In this document: positions 1-5,464 of the stretch, one piece after another
Position numbering within the stretch: position 1 is the stretch's first letter
Layout of the letters: each line of letters starts with the position of its first letter
DNA from: Chlamydiia bacterium
GTDB lineage: Bacteria; Chlamydiota; Chlamydiia; Chlamydiales; FEN-1388
Direction: 5' to 3'
Length of the DNA: 5,464 nucleotides
Assembly: GCA_003170575.1 (NCBI GenBank)
Contig: PMZB01000236.1
Span: 1-5,464, forward strand
The notes under the pieces: generated by a model
The model's input: only the letters and a program-made list of their open reading frames with translations
The model's database searches: none
Told to the model about the DNA's origin: nothing
Translations under genes and position numbers: made by a program

Positions 1-67
1 TTTTTTGGATATTATCCTAAATCACCCTGTGGAGTCTGTTTTTCGAGTGATTTATAAGTATTGATTT

Positions 68-71
68 GGAG
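68..71 (+). promoter_or_regulatory. Ribosome binding site of the RlmI-like gene
   Basis: GGAG within TTTGGAG stands six bases before ATG 78. It decides the start in favour of ATG 78 over the in-frame TTG at 66, which would overlap it. Confidence 0.6.
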
Positions 72-77
72 TTTTCC

Positions 78-1253
78 ATGGAAAAAATGAACTTAGCGCT
101 TAAATCTGGCCGTGAAAAATCTGTGAAAATGAGGCACCAATGGATATTTTCTGGTGCAGTTAAGAGTATCCCTGCAGATGCTGAAAATGGAAGTTGTGTT
201 TCTGTTATCTCCTCGACAGGTGAATTTTTAGGCAAAGCATTTTTAAACAGGCGCTCCAGCATCGTGGCGCGGCTTATTTCTTTTAGTGATATCTCTTTGG
301 ATCTTGCTCTACGCCAACACATCAGAAATGCCATACTCCTACGAAAATCCATCTTTGGCACTTTTTCCGGTAAGATGCTGCGCTTAATTAATGCCGAGGC
401 AGATATGCTTTCAGGTCTAGTTGTGGATCTTTATGACACAGTATGTGTGATCCAAATCTCTTCTCTCGGGATGGAGCGAAATAAAGACCTCATTGTGAAT
501 GAGCTTAAAAATGAACTTTCCCTTACTTGGATCTATGAAAAGTCTACAAGCCCTTCAAGAAAGCACGAAGGGTTAACTCCTTTTGAAGGAACATACTTTG
601 GGACAGAACAGAATAGGGTCATTGCTCAAGAAGAGGGAATTAGCTTTGCTGTAGACATCAAAGAAGGACAAAAGACAGGTTTTTTCCTGGACCAAAGAGA
701 AATGAGGCGAATGGTTCGAAGGATCTCGCCAGGGAAGAAAGTCCTTAACTGTTTTTCCTATTCTGGAGGATTTTCCCTTGCTGCACTTGTTGGTGGAGCA
801 GTGTCTTGCGTGTCCATTGATAGTTCTCAGCCCGCACTTTCACTCATTGATGAAAATCTTCACCTCAACAGCATCCCCTCTGATCTTCATAAGAGCATAT
901 GCACAGATGTTTTTTCTTGGTTGGAAAAAGAACCTCTTCCATTTGATATCGTTATTCTGGATCCGCCTGCATTTGCTAAACGCAAACAAGATCTAGAATC
1001 AGCTTTGCGCGGTTATAGGGAAATAAATCGAAGAGCCTTGCAGAAGATGCCTAAAGGTTCCTTTCTTATCACTTCATCTTGCAGCTACCATGTGCAACCG
1101 ACTCAGTTTCTTGCCATGCTGAAAAAAGCGGCCCTTGATGCAGAGAGAAACATTCGCCTGCTTTCTTACCATCAACATGCATGGGATCATCCTACGTCCC
1201 TTTTCCATCCGGAAACAGAATACCTTAAAAGCGCTCTGCTTTACGTTGAGTGA
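78..1253 (+). CDS. rlmI: Class I SAM-dependent rRNA methyltransferase, RlmI-like (23S rRNA m5C type)
   Basis: This is a 391-residue protein of the RlmI/YccW family, cytosolic enzymes that transfer a methyl group from S-adenosylmethionine to a cytosine C5 in 23S rRNA (C1962 in E. coli). Residues 1 to about 75 fit the N-terminal PUA RNA-binding domain. The family signature GQKTGFFLDQR lies at 197-207. SAM-binding motif I (VLNCFSYSGGFSLAA) is at 222-236, the DPPAF motif at 295-299, and TSSCSYH at 332-338 supplies the probable catalytic cysteine C335. Length is close to the E. coli protein (396). I chose ATG at 78 because GGAG at 68-71 sits six bases upstream. A TTG at 66 would add four residues, but it has no SD and would overlap that motif. 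The gene stands alone on this strand here and converges with the RibD-like gene. The fold and family are secure. The exact target base is inferred from family and could differ. Confidence 0.9.
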   Translation: MEKMNLALKSGREKSVKMRHQWIFSGAVKSIPADAENGSCVSVISSTGEFLGKAFLNRRSSIVARLISFSDISLDLALRQHIRNAILLRKSIFGTFSGKMLRLINAEADMLSGLVVDLYDTVCVIQISSLGMERNKDLIVNELKNELSLTWIYEKSTSPSRKHEGLTPFEGTYFGTEQNRVIAQEEGISFAVDIKEGQKTGFFLDQREMRRMVRRISPGKKVLNCFSYSGGFSLAALVGGAVSCVSIDSSQPALSLIDENLHLNSIPSDLHKSICTDVFSWLEKEPLPFDIVILDPPAFAKRKQDLESALRGYREINRRALQKMPKGSFLITSSCSYHVQPTQFLAMLKKAALDAERNIRLLSYHQHAWDHPTSLFHPETEYLKSALLYVE

Positions 1254-2300
1254 TTATGGGAGGTATAGTGGCGAATATGGGTCGTAAGGCACTTCTCTTT
1301 CTGGCAAGTACAAGAGCTTTGCAGTGTGGCCAAAGCGCATCATTTCAGCAAGGCGAAGGGTTTCATGTTGGGAAACTTGAATAGGTTCTGCTGGTTGAGG
1401 CTCTAAGAGATGCGGCACTAAGTAGAGAACAAGCTCATTAAAGGCTTGTTCTTGGATGCATCTGGCGATAAGTGCATTATCCCCATCGATAACAACCTGT
1501 AAGATTCCTTTTTTGGCAAGATTTGCTTTGATCCAGGATAATGGAATTGGTCCAGGCTTATCCCACACGAGGATATTAGGGTTGTCAAGAGCGAGCTTTT
1601 TGGCAGCTGCAACAAGTGCAGTGGTTACATAAACTATGTCTGATGATGGGTTAATCATCCCAAGTTCATCTAAAACTATTTGGAGGGTGGAGTTGTGTTG
1701 TTGGGAAGAAGCGGGAACGATTCTCTGGGTATTGATTAAAATAGCCTGAGAAGCCTGTGTGAGCAATTTTTCATCATGAAGAGCTTCTTCGCCAAGAAGT
1801 GCTGCTTTATCGTCAATCAGCCCTCCATTTAAACCTTTGACTACTTTGAGAACTGCATAGGATTCTTTTCGTATCTGGTAATGAAGATAGGACCGAAGTT
1901 CAAAAGCAATTTTTCTCTCCAGGGTGCCAACCCGTACTGTTACCCCTGCTTGTTTGAGCAGAGTGACACTTTTTCCGAATACGTTTGGGTCTGGATCCAT
2001 TGTTCCAATAACTACAGTGGTTACACCTGATTCTGCAATAGCTTGGCTGGTTGCCAAAGATGGCTCCAGAATAGTGTAGAGAGTACTATCCTGCGGGTAA
2101 ATTTCTTTTTTCTTGAGAGCTTCCAGAGCAGCAATTTCTGCAGGAATATGTTCTGGACTCATTTCTGTACTTCCTTTAGCAAGGAAGGCGCCCTTTCGTT
2201 CTATGATGCATCCAACCCAAGGGTGCGGAGGAGTCTTTGCTCGCACCTCGAGTGCAACGGCAAGAGCTTGTTGCATCCAAAATTCATCTGACACTGCCAT
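1254..2300 (-). CDS. ribD: RibD-like deaminase/reductase homologue with degenerate active sites
   Basis: This 348-residue protein has the two-domain layout of RibD, which deaminates and then reduces the pyrimidine intermediate of riboflavin synthesis. Residues 1 to about 145 align with the cytidine-deaminase-like domain (PPHPWVG at 24-30, LEP at 78-80, MDPDPN at 101-106, QAGVTVRVG at 117-125). Residues about 148-348 align with the reductase domain (VLKVVKGLNGG, IVLD at 208-211, ELVLYLVPHLL at 289-299). The zinc site is gone: HAE is P53-A54-E55, and the PC...PC segment is EPSLATSQAI with both cysteines missing and about six residues deleted. The usual PNPxVG is PHPWVG. In the reductase half, SLDG reads GLNG, the ADDPxLTxR segment is absent, and the EGG/EAG motif reads DGD (272-274). 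Length is near normal for RibD (about 360-370). The ATG at 2300 has AAGGAG six bases upstream. Homology is well supported. Deaminase activity is very unlikely, and reductase activity or another role is open. Confidence 0.8.
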   Translation of the reverse strand: MAVSDEFWMQQALAVALEVRAKTPPHPWVGCIIERKGAFLAKGSTEMSPEHIPAEIAALEALKKKEIYPQDSTLYTILEPSLATSQAIAESGVTTVVIGTMDPDPNVFGKSVTLLKQAGVTVRVGTLERKIAFELRSYLHYQIRKESYAVLKVVKGLNGGLIDDKAALLGEEALHDEKLLTQASQAILINTQRIVPASSQQHNSTLQIVLDELGMINPSSDIVYVTTALVAAAKKLALDNPNILVWDKPGPIPLSWIKANLAKKGILQVVIDGDNALIARCIQEQAFNELVLYLVPHLLEPQPAEPIQVSQHETLRLAEMMRFGHTAKLLYLPEREVPYDPYSPLYLP

Positions 2301-2306
2301 GGACTA

Positions 2307-2312
2307 CTCCTT
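2307..2312 (-). promoter_or_regulatory. Ribosome binding site of the RibD-like gene
   Basis: AAGGAG on the minus strand lies six bases before ATG 2300. This consensus SD fixes the start and argues that the divergent RibD-like gene is still translated. Confidence 0.75.
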
Positions 2313-2370
2313 CAGAAAAAGTAGGTTCTATCCTAGCAGCAATTTTTTGTGAAGTGCTAAAAAAGAGTGC

Positions 2371-2380
2371 AGTATATACT
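2371..2380. promoter_or_regulatory. Palindromic, possibly bidirectional -10 element between the RibD-like gene and ssb
   Basis: AGTATATACT is a perfect 10-base palindrome containing TATACT on the plus strand (2375-2380) and on the minus strand (2376-2371), each one mismatch from TATAAT. It sits in the only intergenic gap of the window, about 37 bases before the ssb start and about 70 before the RibD-like start. On the minus strand TTGGGG (2400-2395) stands 18 bases upstream as a partial -35 box. On the plus strand the nearest candidate, TTGTGA at 2347-2352, is 22 bases away, which is too far for a standard spacer. A shared promoter start for both directions is an inference. The palindrome could instead be a repressor site. 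Confidence 0.4.
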
Positions 2381-2404
2381 CGGCTTTCTTTAAACCCCAA
2401 ACCC

Positions 2405-2414
2405 AGGGAGGGGG
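2405..2414 (+). promoter_or_regulatory. Strong ribosome binding site of ssb
   Basis: The purine run AGGGAGGGGG contains GGAGG (2407-2411), six bases before ATG 2418. It is the strongest SD in the window and fits a protein needed in many copies. Confidence 0.8.
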
Positions 2415-2417
2415 CCT

Positions 2418-2882
2418 ATGATTATTTTGCATATTGCAGGGCATCTTGGAAATGATCCAGAGACACGATTTACGGCTACTGGAAAAAAAGTGATATCGTT
2501 TCGGGTGGCAACCAATATAAAGCGGGGCGGTAAAGAGAAAACTGTATGGTGGCGTGTAACTGTCTGGGAAGATCGGGCCAACCTGAACAAGATTATCACG
2601 TACCTCAAGAAAGGAAGTGCGGTATACGTTGTTGGTGAGATGGGTATTCCAGAGATTTATACAGACAAAAATGGTCAGCCGCAAACTTCCTTTGACATCA
2701 CAGCTGAAGTTATCAGTTTTAGCCCATTTGGGCGGCCTGGGACAAAGCCAGCTGATTCGGCTGCTGGAGTTCCTGAGGAGAGCCCTGAATCAGCAGGATA
2801 CTCCTTTGCAGGAAAGGCTGAACCAGGTGTTGTTCCTGGCGCTGGACAAGCGAATTTTGCAGAAGACGATATCCCATTTTAA
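2418..2882 (+). CDS. ssb: Single-stranded DNA-binding protein
   Basis: This 154-residue SSB coats single-stranded DNA in replication, recombination and repair, normally as a homotetramer, and recruits partner proteins through its C-terminal tip. Residues 1 to about 105 form the OB fold: it opens MIILHIAGHLGNDPETRFT, followed by the typical VISFRVAT strand, the VWWRVTVWED strand (the usual W-x-x-V stretch) and the GSAVYVVGEM strand. A Gly/Pro/Ala/Glu-rich flexible linker runs from about 106 to 146. The protein ends in AEDDIPF, the acidic-hydrophobic tip that binds PriA, RecO, exonuclease I and others. Length is slightly under E. coli SSB (178) and usual for many bacteria. The start is fixed by the very strong SD. 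pepA begins 11 bases after the stop, so the two are probably co-transcribed, an order also known from Chlamydia. Confidence 0.96.
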   Translation: MIILHIAGHLGNDPETRFTATGKKVISFRVATNIKRGGKEKTVWWRVTVWEDRANLNKIITYLKKGSAVYVVGEMGIPEIYTDKNGQPQTSFDITAEVISFSPFGRPGTKPADSAAGVPEESPESAGYSFAGKAEPGVVPGAGQANFAEDDIPF

Positions 2883-2893
2883 GAGAAATATCC

Positions 2894-4378
2894 ATGCTTT
2901 GTTCATGTTTTCCATCCCCGGAGAAGCGGCCTTCATCCGGGGCGTGTGTGCTCCCTTTTGCCCGTGAAGGGGAAGAAATTATTCCTCTTTTTGCAGATAG
3001 TGCCCTTTTCTTTGCTGCTAAAAAGGCGATTGCATCCAAGGATTTTGCAGCTAAAGAAAATGAAATTGCACTTTTGTATCCAGATCCTGTTGTTGAACCT
3101 AGGCTTATCCTTGTAGGCCTTGGCGACAAAAAAAAGATCACCGTGGATTGCTTGAGAGAGGTTTTCGCAGGTGTTGCTGCTCTTTTTCGAAAGAAGAAAA
3201 TTGACTCTTGTTCCTGCTTAACTCCCATCTTGGATACTTTGCCTGAAAAACTTGTTTTACGTGGTATTTTGGAGGGCTTTTATCTTGGATCCTATTCTTT
3301 TACCTATTACAAGACTTTATCTGACGAGAAACCATTAGAAACTCTTTTCCTATGTGCATTGCCAGCCATTTTTCATGAAGTAGAGCGTGGCGTGAGAGCT
3401 CGGATGGGAGGAGTGAATCTTGCTCGCGATCTCGTGAATAAAAATGCTGATGAGATTTGTCCAGAAGCGTTTTGTACGATCGCAGAAACTCTGGCGCATG
3501 ATGGGCTGGAGATAGAAGTGAAGGACAAAAACTGGATCGAAAAACAAAGGATGGGGCTTTTTCTCGCTGTTGCACAAGGGGCAAAAACTGAACCGCGATT
3601 TCTTATAGCTAGGTGGAAAGGAAACCCAGATCACAGTGAGAAAACTGTGCTCGTAGGCAAGGGAATCACATTTGACACGGGCGGACTCAACCTTAAAGGA
3701 ACAGATCTCATAAAGACCCAAAAGGCAGATATGGCTGGGGCTGCTACGGTTCTTGGTGTGATGCAAGCAGTGAGGGATTTGCGCCTTCCAATGAATGTGG
3801 AAGCTGTCATGCCTCTTTGTGAAAATAGCATCGGAGAGCGTGCTTTCAAGCCAGAGGATGTGTTTATCTCCCGCTCTGGGATAAGTGTTGAGATAGTCAG
3901 CACTGATGCTGAAGGCAGGCTGATCCTTGCTGACGCACTTGATTATGTGAAGGAAAAACTTTCTCCCTCGCGAATAATTGATGTTGCAACACTCACAGGG
4001 TCAGCTGAAGTTGCGCTGGGAAGTGATATTTCTGCTCTTTTCTCGAATACTGATTCATTAGCCTATGAGCTTACACAGGCTTCGATACATGCAGGGGAAC
4101 CCTTGTGGAGGATGCCGCTTCATCTTCCGTATTTGAAGCTCTTAGATTCAGATATTGCGGATTGCAAGAATGTAGGCACACGTATAGGCGGGGCTATTAA
4201 TGCCGCACTTTTCCTTCAGAAATTTGTTGGTGCCACTCCATGGGTTCATTTGGATATTGCAGGCACTGTATTTGCCAAAGAACCTAGGCGATATTTTCCG
4301 AAAGGCGCTACAGGAGTGCCAGTCAGAACACTTATTGAATTTCTGGAAAATTGTTGCTTGAAAGTCATTGGGGAATAG
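2894..4378 (+). CDS. pepA: Leucyl (cytosol) aminopeptidase, M17 family
   Basis: This 494-residue M17 metallo-aminopeptidase removes N-terminal residues, preferably leucine, from peptides in the cytosol. It works as a hexamer with two metal ions per subunit. Residues 1 to about 165 are the variable N-terminal domain. The catalytic domain follows, with GKGITFDTGGLNLK at 255-268 (metal ligands K256 and D261, catalytic K268), ADM with ligand D279, the hallmark STDAEGR at 336-342 (ligands D338 and E340, catalytic R342), then DVATLTGS, RIGGAINA and WVHLDIAG. All known catalytic and metal residues are present and the length matches E. coli PepA (503), so the enzyme should be active. The ATG at 2894 lies 11 bases after the ssb stop. 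Its SD is weak (AAGAG at 2881-2885, overlapping that stop), which suggests translational coupling. E. coli PepA also binds DNA in Xer recombination and carAB control; nothing here shows that role. Confidence 0.96.
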   Translation: MLCSCFPSPEKRPSSGACVLPFAREGEEIIPLFADSALFFAAKKAIASKDFAAKENEIALLYPDPVVEPRLILVGLGDKKKITVDCLREVFAGVAALFRKKKIDSCSCLTPILDTLPEKLVLRGILEGFYLGSYSFTYYKTLSDEKPLETLFLCALPAIFHEVERGVRARMGGVNLARDLVNKNADEICPEAFCTIAETLAHDGLEIEVKDKNWIEKQRMGLFLAVAQGAKTEPRFLIARWKGNPDHSEKTVLVGKGITFDTGGLNLKGTDLIKTQKADMAGAATVLGVMQAVRDLRLPMNVEAVMPLCENSIGERAFKPEDVFISRSGISVEIVSTDAEGRLILADALDYVKEKLSPSRIIDVATLTGSAEVALGSDISALFSNTDSLAYELTQASIHAGEPLWRMPLHLPYLKLLDSDIADCKNVGTRIGGAINAALFLQKFVGATPWVHLDIAGTVFAKEPRRYFPKGATGVPVRTLIEFLENCCLKVIGE

Positions 4379-4383
4379 AAGAC

Positions 4384-5464
4384 ATGGGCTTTGTGTATGA
4401 GGCAAAAAGAGAAAAGCTTGAGGAAAAGCTTACTCTAGGCGAGGGAAGAAAGAAAACCCCGGTTGCCATATTAGGAGCTACAGGAAGCGTAGGGCAAAGA
4501 ATGGTGGATATTCTTGCCCGTCATCCTTGGTTTGAAATCGTCCAACTTGCTGCTTCCGAAAAAAGCGTGGGAAAAACATATGAAGAAAGTGTGACCTGGC
4601 TTCTTCCGACTCCCATTCCAGAAGTTGTCAGAAGAATGATCGTTACGCCTCCTGAGAAGCAGTCCTCCGCGCGCATTGCCTTTTCTGCACTTGATGCAAG
4701 CGTAGCCGGTCCCATTGAGACTGAATGGGCAAATCAAGGGGTGACGGTAGTTACAAACACCAAGTCACATCGGATGGATCCGGATGTGCCCCTTCTTATC
4801 CCGGAAGTTAATCCAGATCACCTGGCTCTTGCGCGTACGCAAAACTTCCCCAATGGGGGCATGATTATCGCAAACCCAAATTGCGTGACAATTGGCCTTT
4901 GCATTGGGCTAAAGCCATTGTTTGATGCTTTTTCTGTGGATAAAGTTCATGTGACAACCTACCAAGCCACTTCAGGCGCTGGTTTTCCTGGAGTCCCTAG
5001 CCTTTCTATCTTGGATAATGTGATTCCCTATATTTCAGGGGAAGAGGAAAAGGTGGAAAAAGAGCCGCTGAAAATTTTCTCCACCCTTCAAAATGGCCTT
5101 CTCTCCCTGCCTTCTCTTACTATCAGCGCTTCTTGTGTACGTGTGCCTGTCATCGAAGGGCATCTTGAATCGATCTCTTTTTCTACTAGCAAACAGGTCT
5201 CTCTCGAGGAAGTTAAAAATGCATTCTTGAATTTTAAACCCGCAGTCTCCTTTATGGGGCTGCCTCTTGCGCCCAAAAGACCAATTCATTTTCTTGAGCG
5301 GATTGATGCACCCCAGCCGCGCCTTCATAAGATGGCTGAAAATGGCATGAGTGTATGTGTCGGTGGACTTCGTCCTTGCCCGCTTTTCTCCTATAAATTT
5401 TTCCTACTCTCCCACAACACCATTCGTGGAGCTGCGGGAGGATCTGTCCTGATAGGTGAGTACC
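4384..5464 (+). CDS. asd: Aspartate-semialdehyde dehydrogenase, fungal/archaeal type (3' end cut off by the window)
   Basis: The first 360 codons are present and the frame is open at the window end. The enzyme reduces aspartyl phosphate to aspartate semialdehyde with NADPH, the branch point to lysine/diaminopimelate, threonine and methionine. The nucleotide-binding motif GATGSVGQ is at 31-38, the catalytic cysteine C167 lies in NPNCVTIGL, QATSGAGFPGVP follows, and H260 in EGHLESIS is the probable acid/base histidine. The segment APKRPIHFLE and the end LSHNTIRGAAGGSVLIGEY resemble yeast Hom2 and archaeal enzymes far more than the E. coli type, so only about ten residues should be missing. ATG 4384 starts five bases after the pepA stop with a weak SD (GGGGAA at 4370-4375, or AGAAG at 4377-4381), which implies co-transcription and coupling. 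It adds about 24 charged residues before the Rossmann fold. No other well-placed start lies between it and the fold. Confidence 0.93.
   Translation, partial: MGFVYEAKREKLEEKLTLGEGRKKTPVAILGATGSVGQRMVDILARHPWFEIVQLAASEKSVGKTYEESVTWLLPTPIPEVVRRMIVTPPEKQSSARIAFSALDASVAGPIETEWANQGVTVVTNTKSHRMDPDVPLLIPEVNPDHLALARTQNFPNGGMIIANPNCVTIGLCIGLKPLFDAFSVDKVHVTTYQATSGAGFPGVPSLSILDNVIPYISGEEEKVEKEPLKIFSTLQNGLLSLPSLTISASCVRVPVIEGHLESISFSTSKQVSLEEVKNAFLNFKPAVSFMGLPLAPKRPIHFLERIDAPQPRLHKMAENGMSVCVGGLRPCPLFSYKFFLLSHNTIRGAAGGSVLIGEY
4411..4434 (+). repeat. Short tandem repeat (2 x 12 bases) in the 5' end of asd
   Basis: GAAAAGCTT occurs at 4411-4419 and again at 4423-4431, a 12-base period encoding EKL-E-EKL. 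Each copy contains the palindrome AAGCTT, so the two could also pair as a six-base stem. It lies in the N-terminal extension, outside the catalytic fold. It may be a simple in-frame duplication; no function is evident. Confidence 0.5.

Noticed and set aside
7..17. Short inverted repeat GGATA-T-TATCC beside a T-run at 1-6, considered as a terminator.
   Set aside because: The T-run precedes the stem on the plus strand and no T-run follows it on either strand. The loop is one base, so the hairpin could not form as drawn.
53..58. TATAAG considered as a -10 box for the RlmI-like gene.
   Set aside because: No acceptable -35 lies 16-18 bases upstream, and the start point would leave an extremely short leader before the SD. 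Upstream sequence is missing, so no promoter can be called.
1202..1242. Two small stems, TTTCC/GGAAA (1202-1215) and AAAGC/GCTTT (1228-1242), considered as a terminator of the RlmI-like gene.
   Set aside because: Each has only five AT-rich pairs, lies inside the coding sequence, and has no U-run after it.
2328..2684. Minus-strand 118-codon frame covering the intergenic gap and the start of ssb.
   Set aside because: It is antisense to the conserved OB fold and resembles no family. The gap it covers is better explained by the divergent promoter and RBS signals.
2719..3228. Minus-strand open frame of 169 codons across the ssb-pepA junction.
   Set aside because: It is antisense to two clearly conserved genes, its sequence is low-complexity (Ser/Lys/Arg/Gln-rich) without a recognisable domain, and it is best explained as a shadow frame.

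Overview
The window (about 44-45% GC by eye, densely coded) looks like bacterial chromosome, with four protein genes and very little non-coding sequence. I see no rRNA, tRNA, CRISPR, insertion sequence or phage feature. The adjacent pair ssb-pepA is the order I recall from Chlamydia chromosomes. That, with the intermediate GC, suggests a member of the Chlamydiae, perhaps an environmental lineage, but the taxonomic call is an inference.

Layout: (1) 78-1253 (+), an RlmI-type class I SAM-dependent rRNA methyltransferase with PUA domain. (2) 1254-2300 (-), a RibD-like deaminase/reductase homologue that meets gene 1 tail to tail with no base between the stop codons. Its deaminase half has lost all three zinc ligands and its reductase half lacks the usual substrate motifs, yet the frame is intact and has a good ribosome binding site. 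(3) 2301-2417, the only real intergenic gap, divergent between the RibD-like gene and ssb. It holds a perfect AGTATATACT palindrome that reads TATACT on both strands, and the very strong SD of ssb. (4) 2418-5464 (+), a tight run ssb-pepA-asd with gaps of 11 and 5 bases, probably one operon. The asd gene is of the fungal/archaeal type and is cut by the window end just before its C-terminus.

The genes are mostly housekeeping: rRNA modification, single-strand DNA binding, peptide turnover, and the aspartate-semialdehyde step that feeds lysine/diaminopimelate and threonine/methionine synthesis. The unusual gene is the RibD-like one, which looks like a conserved-length pseudoenzyme. I found no convincing new multi-gene system here.
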